Positions 1-4,535 of a stretch of DNA of 7,415 bases are shown one piece after another. The notes under the pieces are model-generated. The model did not search any database. It was not told the origin of the DNA and saw only the letters and a list, made by a program, of their open reading frames with translations. Source of the stretch: an uncultured Eubacteriales bacterium (lineage in GTDB: Bacteria > Bacillota > Clostridia > Oscillospirales > CAG-272); the NCBI GenBank assembly GCA_934481325.1, contig CAKSPL010000059.1, positions 1 to 7,415 of the forward strand, in the 5' to 3' direction. How positions within the stretch are numbered: position 1 is the stretch's first letter; the number at the start of each line of letters is the position of its first letter. A program made the position numbers and the translations under genes.

Positions 1-19
1 CGGTATGAAAAACACGCAA

Positions 20-53
20 AAAAGCGGCTCTCTTGGACAGGGGAGCCGCTTTT
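20..53 (-). terminator. Hairpin terminator downstream of the membrane protein gene and repeat array
   Basis: The arms AGCGGCTC (23-30) and GAGCCGCT (43-50) are perfectly complementary and can be extended inward by a G-U and a C-G pair. An A run lies on the left and a T run (50-56) on the right, so the hairpin has a U tract in either direction. On the minus strand it would end the transcript of the membrane protein gene that stops at 312. On the plus strand it could also end a gene lying left of the window. The right arm and T run resemble one unit of the adjacent repeat array. Confidence 0.75.
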
Positions 54-301
54 TTTGCGGGACGCCGTTTTTCGGGGAAATTGCCCTTTTGGGGAGAGCC
101 GTTCTTTCAAAGAAACCGCTCGTTCGAGGGCATCGGTCTTTTGAGGGAGCCGCCCGTTCGGAGAAACCGCCTGTTGGGGGTGTCACTCGTTCAAGGGATG
201 CCGCTTTTCGGGAAAGCCACTCGTTCGGGAGCATCGCTCGTTCAGAGATGCCGCTCGTTCAAGAGGCATCACTTTTTCGCGGGAGCCGCCCTTTTGCAGG
301 A
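43..301. repeat. Degenerate ~17-bp tandem repeat array (about 14-15 units)
   Basis: About 14 imperfect units of 16-19 bp follow one another, with a rough consensus GCCGCTCGTTCnnGGGA. Clear copies start near 149, 165, 181, 199, 215, 231, 249, 266 and 285. The first component is always CCG-like or ATCG-like, followed by C/T-rich sequence, then TTC or TTT, then a purine-rich end (GGGA, GAGA or AAGAG). There are no unique spacers, so this is not a CRISPR array. Two plus-strand frames happen to stay open through it, but the resulting peptides are low-complexity echoes of the repeat and no credible gene is present. It occupies the roughly 260 nt between the stop codon at 312 and the terminator at 20-53, so it would be the 3' untranslated region of the membrane protein mRNA. 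Its function is unknown. Confidence 0.8.
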
Positions 302-311
302 GACTTTCCGC

Positions 312-1238
312 TCAGAAAATCCCCGGGATGAGGTGGGAAAGCCCAAGTCCTGCCGCAAAGGACGCAGCATTTGCCGCCAGTGCGTACAGTACATAAAAGC
401 CGCGCCGGCGGGGCGGATCGTCGAGCTTTCGCAACCACACGGCATAAATCACCGCCTCCGCCGCAAAAACCAACAGCTCCAGCAGGATATACCACAACAC
501 AAACGCCAGCTGCCCGGAATGATAGTTGATCACATTCAGCAGGACGTTCAACCCGATCTGCGTGACGGTTTTGACGCCTAGCAGTAAAAGCACCGTTTTT
601 TTACCGAAAAAGCCAAAGAGGAATGCCACACCCATCTCAATGGCAATCGTGAAAAGGATTCTTGCAAAGAGGGAAAGCAGTTCCTGCCGCCACTCATAGC
701 TCCGGTACGCGTGAAGGCGGGCGTCGGTGCTGTTTTCCCGGTTGTACTCCACGGAGCCGATGTCGGCACCGGACAGCTCTACGGTATAATAGGTATCAAA
801 GGCATAGCGTTCACAGATTCCGCTGACGGCAAAACGCCCGCTCTCCGGGTAGTAAAGCAGAATCTTGAAGCGTTGCGGCGGATAGTACGTCCACGCAATC
901 TCCCCGGTTTCACTGACTTTGGAAGTGACATCCTGTAAAAAGTAATATCCGTCGGCATCCTGATAATCCACAAAGGCTTTCCAGATGTCATAATCCAGCG
1001 GAGCATCAGGGTATGCGGCACTGCCCTTATAATGAGCGGTATTTTCGTTCCCGTCCCATACAGACTGGGGGCCGGTAGAGGGCGTGGAGGAAAGCAGGGT
1101 GCCGTAGCAAAGCTCCTCCCCCATATTCCGGAACCGCACCCGCACCGAGGGCTTGGGTCCCGTATCCGCCGCGGCGGAAAGGGGCAGGGCGGCAAGAAGG
1201 CAAAGCACGCACAGGAAAAAAATCAGTCTTTTTTTCAC
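312..1238 (-). CDS. Four-helix membrane protein with signal peptide and extracytoplasmic domain, unknown function
   Basis: This 308-residue protein starts with a typical Sec signal peptide (lysines at 2-3, hydrophobic core 5-20, probable cleavage near SAAA at 21-24). Residues 25-180 form a soluble domain rich in Tyr and Trp that should lie outside the membrane. Four hydrophobic helices follow at about 187-210, 214-238, 244-270 and 281-303. Conserved-looking polar residues sit inside these helices (E201, Q227, N231, N235, E254, E261), which is odd for a plain anchor. From memory the C-terminal pattern recurs in unnamed clostridial proteins; I cannot assign a function. The start is GTG (1236-1238), chosen because a near-perfect ribosome site (AAGGGGGGTGAT on the minus strand) lies just upstream and the signal peptide begins there. 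The gene has its own promoter and a terminator separates it from the upstream operon, so it appears to be monocistronic. The stop abuts the repeat array. The reading frame is secure and the function is unknown. Confidence 0.87.
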   Translation of the reverse strand: MKKRLIFFLCVLCLLAALPLSAAADTGPKPSVRVRFRNMGEELCYGTLLSSTPSTGPQSVWDGNENTAHYKGSAAYPDAPLDYDIWKAFVDYQDADGYYFLQDVTSKVSETGEIAWTYYPPQRFKILLYYPESGRFAVSGICERYAFDTYYTVELSGADIGSVEYNRENSTDARLHAYRSYEWRQELLSLFARILFTIAIEMGVAFLFGFFGKKTVLLLLGVKTVTQIGLNVLLNVINYHSGQLAFVLWYILLELLVFAAEAVIYAVWLRKLDDPPRRRGFYVLYALAANAASFAAGLGLSHLIPGIF

Positions 1239-1241
1239 AAA

Positions 1242-1253
1242 ATCACCCCCCTT
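1242..1253 (-). promoter_or_regulatory. Strong ribosome binding site deciding a GTG start
   Basis: On the minus strand the sequence reads AAGGGGGGTGAT and then TTT GTG. It nearly matches the full anti-Shine-Dalgarno complement AAGGAGGTGAT. It supports GTG at 1236-1238 as the true start of the membrane protein. With the promoter at 1259-1287, the predicted transcription start falls near 1252, so the mRNA would begin almost at the ribosome site itself. Confidence 0.75.
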
Positions 1254-1258
1254 GGTTC

Positions 1259-1287
1259 AGTATAGCACATCTCGCCGCAATTTGCAA
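1259..1287 (-). promoter_or_regulatory. Sigma-A-type promoter of the membrane protein gene
   Basis: On the minus strand a -35 box TTGCAA (1282-1287) and a -10 box TATACT (1259-1264) are separated by 17 nt. The -10 is preceded by TGC, giving an extended -10. The promoter lies between the terminator of the DUF1854 gene and the GTG start, so it should drive the membrane protein alone. The implied 5' leader is only about 14 nt. Confidence 0.7.
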
Positions 1288-1296
1288 GCAGAGAGA

Positions 1297-1326
1297 AAAA
1301 CCGCGGGTGCCTTGCCCCGCGGTTTT
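1297..1326 (-). terminator. Terminator of the ABC-DUF1854 operon
   Basis: The arms AAAACCGCGGG (1297-1307) and CCCGCGGTTTT (1316-1326) form an 11-bp stem with an 8-nt loop. On the minus strand the 3' arm runs into TTTTTCTCT. It begins only 4 nt after the stop codon of the DUF1854 gene (1331-1333). The plus strand also has a T-rich tail (TTTTAATTTT), so it may work both ways. Confidence 0.85.
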
Positions 1327-1330
1327 AATT

Positions 1331-1819
1331 TTACAGATAGGAAAACAGCAAATGCCGGCTGTGTGCGTCCAGCGTATGCCAATCCTCGATTTCATAACGG
1401 TTATCGTTGCTGTCCCGCATCAGAACCCGCCCTTTTTTGGTGGATTTGATATCGGTATGGCGGCTTCTCACGGTGAAGGAGGTTTTGCCGTAGTCGGTTT
1501 CCACCTCAAAGGTGAGCTTGCCGAATTTCTCCTCCGTGGCAAGCACCGCCGTAATCTGCGGAATGCGGTAATGCTCCGCAAGGCACACCCGTAACGCCGC
1601 GGCGGATGCCTCGTCCACCTCCGAAAGATCCCGCACCAGTGCCACCTCGCGCTCGTCTTTGTCCAACAGGGTCAGGTATTTTTCGGGATCGGAAAGCGGG
1701 AAAAGACAGCGCGGCTCCAGGTTTTCGGTTACGGTGCCGTCTTTTGCAATCAGGCGCACCAGATATCTGTCGGTCTGTTCAATGCTTGCCGTGTAACGGT
1801 CCACGTAAAAGCGTGTCAT
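1331..1819 (-). CDS. DUF1854 family protein, partner of the ABC exporter
   Basis: This 162-residue soluble protein has the marks of the DUF1854 family as I know it: the PLSDPEKY motif (41-48), LVRDLSEVD (61-69), the GRVLM and NRYEI stretch (130-144) and the LDAHSR end (150-155). There is no signal peptide or membrane helix, so it should act in the cytoplasm. The family is recurrently encoded next to one type of ABC transporter, as here. Database names linking such pairs to cyanophycin metabolism come from other bacteria, and no cyanophycin gene is visible here. The start at 1817-1819 is chosen because GAGGGGGG lies 7-8 nt upstream and the family homology begins there; an upstream in-frame extension to 1942 would overlap the transporter gene. 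The transporter's TGA stop (1831-1833) is part of this ribosome site, and the gap is 11 nt, which suggests translational coupling. Biochemical role unknown; probably an accessory or regulatory subunit (inference). Confidence 0.94.
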   Translation of the reverse strand: MTRFYVDRYTASIEQTDRYLVRLIAKDGTVTENLEPRCLFPLSDPEKYLTLLDKDEREVALVRDLSEVDEASAAALRVCLAEHYRIPQITAVLATEEKFGKLTFEVETDYGKTSFTVRSRHTDIKSTKKGRVLMRDSNDNRYEIEDWHTLDAHSRHLLFSYL

Positions 1820-1830
1820 ACGCGCCCCCC

Positions 1831-4098
1831 TCACAGATTTTCCGCGCGGCGGCTTGCCGCCACCCGGTCGGACATCGACTGAATTTCCACCAGCTTGTAA
1901 TACTTCCCTTTCTTCTCCATCAGTTCCTGCGGGGTGCCGCATTCGATGATGTGACCGTTGTCCATCACCACAATTTTGTTAGCTTTGGAAAGCGTGGAAA
2001 GGCGGTGCGCAATCATAATGGTGGTGCGCCCGCTGATCAGATGCTCAATTGCCTCCTGAATCAGATGCTCGGTTTCGGAGTCCACGGATGCGGTTGCCTC
2101 GTCAAACACCAGCATAGAGGGGTTGCGCAGCATTGCGCGGGCAATGGAGATACGCTGTTTTTCCCCGCCGGAAAGCCCCACGCCCCGCTCTCCCAGCATT
2201 GAATCGTAACCGTCCGGCTGGCGCACGATAAATTCGTGTGCGTTGGCAATATCGGCGGCATTGATTACCTCGTCCACCGTAAAGGTGCTGTCTCCGTAAG
2301 CGATATTGTTGTAGATGGTATCGTGAAACATCATCGGCTCCTGCTGTACGTACCCGATATGGGAGCGATAGTATTCCATATCGATTTCGCGGATATCTTT
2401 GCCGCCCACCGTAATCTCGCCATCGTATTGGTCGTAATACCGCAACAGCAGGTTAATCAGTGTGGATTTGCCGGAGCCCGTGGTGCCGACAATGCCGACC
2501 ACATCACCCGGTTCAATGGTGAGGTTGATGTCACGCAAAACCTTTTTGGTGCGGTCAAAGGAAAAATTGACGTTCCGGAATTCGATTCGCCCGCCGATGT
2601 CGGCATCGGTGTTGCCCTTACCGAAATCGTGTTCGGGCTCCGCATCCAGGATGTCCATAATCCGCTCTGCGGAGGCGATGGCACCCTGCGTGGAATCCGA
2701 CAGGTTGGCAAAGAAGTTGACCGGCTCATAAAACATCGAGGCATACGAAATAAAGGAAACCAACAAGCCCACGGTCAGATTTCCCGCATTGCCCGACGCC
2801 AGCCCGTCAATGACCAGTGACCCGCCGAAGCTCCAGATAATCACGGTGCCGCAGGCAATCAGACAGTTGACGATGGAGGGATAGGCATTGAGAATTTTGC
2901 CCGCCTTGCTGTCGGTCTCCCGCCATTCCTCCACGCAGGAGGAAAACCGCTCGGTGGCGTTTTTCTCATTGGTAAAGGACTTGATGACGCGGATGCCCGG
3001 CACGGTATCGGTCAGCACCGAGGTCACCGCCGAGGAACGCCGCCAGATGCGGCGGTAAAAGGGCGCGATTTTTTTGCGGAATATGCGGGAGCCGATGACC
3101 ACCAGCGGCACGGGGCAAAGCGAAAGGAGCGTCAGCTTCGGATCCATCACCAGCATTACCGCCACAATGCCGATCAGCTTGAAAAACTGCACCACCACTT
3201 CCTGCGTGATGCGAAGCATAAAGGATTGCAGGGTTGCCGTGTCACTGCTGATGCGGTTGATGACGGCACCCGTGGAGGTCTTGTCATAAAACCGCATCGG
3301 CAGGTGCTGTGCCTTTTCGTAAACCTCGCGGCGGATGCCCGCCACGATTTTATCGCCCGAAACGCGTAACATATAGCCCCTGATTCCGGCTAAGGCATAG
3401 CGGACGATATTGATGCCGATCAGCGTCAGAGACACAATCAGCAAAAGGTCACGCCTCCCGTCCGGCAGGATCACGTCCACCATCCATTTGGTCAGGAGCG
3501 GCGGAACCAGCGCAATTGCCGTAGTGATTACCGAAAGCAGCACCGCCACCATCAACACCGCCCTCTCGGGCTTGAGATACCCCGCCAGCCAATGAAGCAG
3601 CTTGCCCTTGTTCATACAGTAGATACAGGGGACGCCGGGGGCGGAGAGTGTGCGCCCGCACCGGGGGCAGACCGAAAGCAGCTTTTCATAGGTGCCGCGG
3701 ATTGCCTCCATCGCTTCCCCGGCAGGCTCCCCGTCCCTCACCGAATTGAGGAAGGAAACCGCCGCGTCGCAAAGCCCGGCAATGGTAAAGGTATAGCGAA
3801 ACACGTCGCGCACACCGTCCTTTTCCCGCAGACGGATGAGACCGTTTCCGTAAAGCCGTTTGGTGAAAAGTTCCCCCATCCCGGCGATATTCACAGAGTC
3901 ATACAGCTCCCCGCTTTTCAGCGACACCGTAAAAAAACGCGTGGCGGTTACGGCAAGCGCGACGGGCTCATACGTCCCGTCGAGTGCGGTTTCCCCCACG
4001 ATCGCAAACAGAATCGGATCCTCGGGGGAGTTGCCCGTTTCCAGCACTTCCCTTTGACGGTCAGTCAATGCCTGATTGACCGGAAATTCGGTTTTCAT
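1831..4098 (-). CDS. ABC exporter (fused membrane and ATPase domains) with N-terminal PH-like domain and zinc ribbon
   Basis: This 755-residue half-transporter would work as a dimer in the cytoplasmic membrane, exporting an unknown substrate with ATP. Residues 1-140 form an unusual soluble domain whose strand pattern resembles a bacterial PH-like fold (inference). A zinc ribbon follows with C144, C147, C158 and C161. The exporter membrane domain spans about 175-465 with helices near 180-200, 217-239, 302-340 (two), 407-430 and 440-462. The ATPase domain (from about 505) is complete: Walker A 538-546 (GTTGSGKST), Q-loop Q585, signature LSGGEKQ 642-648, Walker B with D666 and E667, D-loop SVD 671-673, and H-loop H698. 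All catalytic residues are present, so it should be active. Ordinary exporters are about 580 residues; the extra N-terminus is typical of the type paired with DUF1854 proteins. It is the first gene of a two-gene operon under the promoter at 4143-4172. Confidence 0.95.
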   Translation of the reverse strand: MKTEFPVNQALTDRQREVLETGNSPEDPILFAIVGETALDGTYEPVALAVTATRFFTVSLKSGELYDSVNIAGMGELFTKRLYGNGLIRLREKDGVRDVFRYTFTIAGLCDAAVSFLNSVRDGEPAGEAMEAIRGTYEKLLSVCPRCGRTLSAPGVPCIYCMNKGKLLHWLAGYLKPERAVLMVAVLLSVITTAIALVPPLLTKWMVDVILPDGRRDLLLIVSLTLIGINIVRYALAGIRGYMLRVSGDKIVAGIRREVYEKAQHLPMRFYDKTSTGAVINRISSDTATLQSFMLRITQEVVVQFFKLIGIVAVMLVMDPKLTLLSLCPVPLVVIGSRIFRKKIAPFYRRIWRRSSAVTSVLTDTVPGIRVIKSFTNEKNATERFSSCVEEWRETDSKAGKILNAYPSIVNCLIACGTVIIWSFGGSLVIDGLASGNAGNLTVGLLVSFISYASMFYEPVNFFANLSDSTQGAIASAERIMDILDAEPEHDFGKGNTDADIGGRIEFRNVNFSFDRTKKVLRDINLTIEPGDVVGIVGTTGSGKSTLINLLLRYYDQYDGEITVGGKDIREIDMEYYRSHIGYVQQEPMMFHDTIYNNIAYGDSTFTVDEVINAADIANAHEFIVRQPDGYDSMLGERGVGLSGGEKQRISIARAMLRNPSMLVFDEATASVDSETEHLIQEAIEHLISGRTTIMIAHRLSTLSKANKIVVMDNGHIIECGTPQELMEKKGKYYKLVEIQSMSDRVAASRRAENL

Positions 4099-4107
4099 TA
4101 CACGAAC

Positions 4108-4127
4108 GCCGCAGTGCGGCTCTCCTT
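4108..4127 (-). promoter_or_regulatory. Distant ribosome site with an intervening hairpin in the ABC gene leader
   Basis: On the minus strand AAGGAG (4122-4127) lies 23 nt before the ATG at 4096-4098, too far for normal initiation. Exactly between them is GCCGCACTGCGGC (4108-4120), able to form a 5-bp GC stem with a 3-nt loop. If it folds, the effective spacing falls to about 10 nt, the normal range. No closer purine-rich ribosome site is visible, and the only nearby alternative start, a GTG 5 nt upstream, is followed at once by a stop. Confidence 0.5.
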
Positions 4128-4142
4128 TTTGTTTGTGCGGTC

Positions 4143-4172
4143 ATTGTAGCACGGGGGGCGCGCGCTTGTCAA
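4143..4172 (-). promoter_or_regulatory. Sigma-A-type promoter of the ABC-DUF1854 operon
   Basis: On the minus strand a perfect -35 box TTGACA (4167-4172) is followed after 18 nt by TACAAT (4143-4148), preceded by TGC (extended -10). The spacer is very GC-rich. The expected transcript starts near 4136, giving a leader of about 38 nt that carries the ribosome site and small hairpin. Confidence 0.8.
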
Positions 4173-4238
4173 TGAAATCCGGGAAAAAAACCGAAAAAAA
4201 TTTATTTTTGTTGTGTTTTGTAAAAAATATCTTCATTG

Positions 4239-4278
4239 TGTGCAAAAACGCCTCCCCGCAGCACGTTTTTTTTGCACA
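4239..4278. repeat. Inverted repeat in the divergent promoter region
   Basis: TGTGCAAAAACG (4239-4250) is matched by the inverted arm CGTTTTTTTTGCACA (4264-4278), which has three extra T residues. A 13-nt C-rich loop separates them. It lies in the AT-rich gap between the two divergent promoters and ends 6 nt before the tRNA -35 box. It could be an operator, an UP-element-like tract or a relic terminator; the sequence does not say which. Confidence 0.5.
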
Positions 4279-4284
4279 AAGCCC

Positions 4285-4313
4285 TTGACAAAATCCTTTG
4301 TTTCGGTTATAAT
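4285..4313 (+). promoter_or_regulatory. Full-consensus promoter of the tRNA-Ser gene
   Basis: TTGACA (4285-4290) and TATAAT (4308-4313) both match the sigma-A consensus exactly, with an optimal 17-nt spacer. Poly-A and poly-T tracts upstream could serve as an UP element. Transcription should begin near 4320, about 60 nt before the mature tRNA. The leader contains a 7-bp stem (TGCGAGT 4320-4326 with ACTCGCA 4339-4345) that would be removed in processing. Confidence 0.92.
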
Positions 4314-4379
4314 GTCTTTTGCGAGTTATGCAACCGGCACTCGCAGAGTATGATAGGTAAAGGGTTTATCCCTCTACAC

Positions 4380-4471
4380 GGAGAAGTACTCAAGTTGGCC
4401 GAAGAGGCGCCCCTGCTAAGGGTGTAGGTCGGGAAACCGGCGCGAGAGTTCAAATCTCTCCTTCTCCGCCA
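4380..4471 (+). tRNA. tRNA-Ser(GCU), CCA encoded
   Basis: This 92-nt gene has a 7-bp acceptor stem (GGAGAAG 4380-4386 with CTTCTCC 4461-4467), discriminator G (4468) and encoded CCA (4469-4471). The anticodon loop CTGCTAA puts the anticodon GCT at 4415-4417, reading serine codons AGC and AGU. The anticodon stem pairs 4408-4412 with 4420-4424, including one G-U. A long variable arm and a T arm with GTTCAAATC complete the class II fold expected of a serine tRNA. It is transcribed rightward from its own consensus promoter and followed by a hairpin. Confidence 0.98.
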
Positions 4472-4477
4472 GAAAAA

Positions 4478-4500
4478 GCCCCCCTTTACGGGGGCATTTT
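4478..4500 (+). terminator. Terminator of the tRNA-Ser gene
   Basis: GCCCCC (4478-4483) pairs with GGGGGC (4490-4495) around a 6-nt loop, followed by ATTTT. The T tract is short and interrupted, so termination may be incomplete. This matters because the histidine kinase gene starts only 36 nt later and has no obvious promoter of its own. Confidence 0.75.
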
Positions 4501-4535
4501 GTATTGTCCCGACCAAGGAAAGGAAAAGACCGCAG

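Noticed and set aside
43..301. CRISPR array
   Set aside because: Units are about 17 bp, diverged and contiguous, with no unique spacers and no cas genes in view.
33..581. Plus-strand open frames through the repeat array
   Set aside because: The peptides are echoes of the repeat, differ by frame, and the longer one runs into the antisense of the membrane protein gene.
1820..1942. Longer N-terminus for the DUF1854 protein
   Set aside because: The extension lies inside the transporter coding sequence in another frame, and a good ribosome site and family homology mark the start at 1819.
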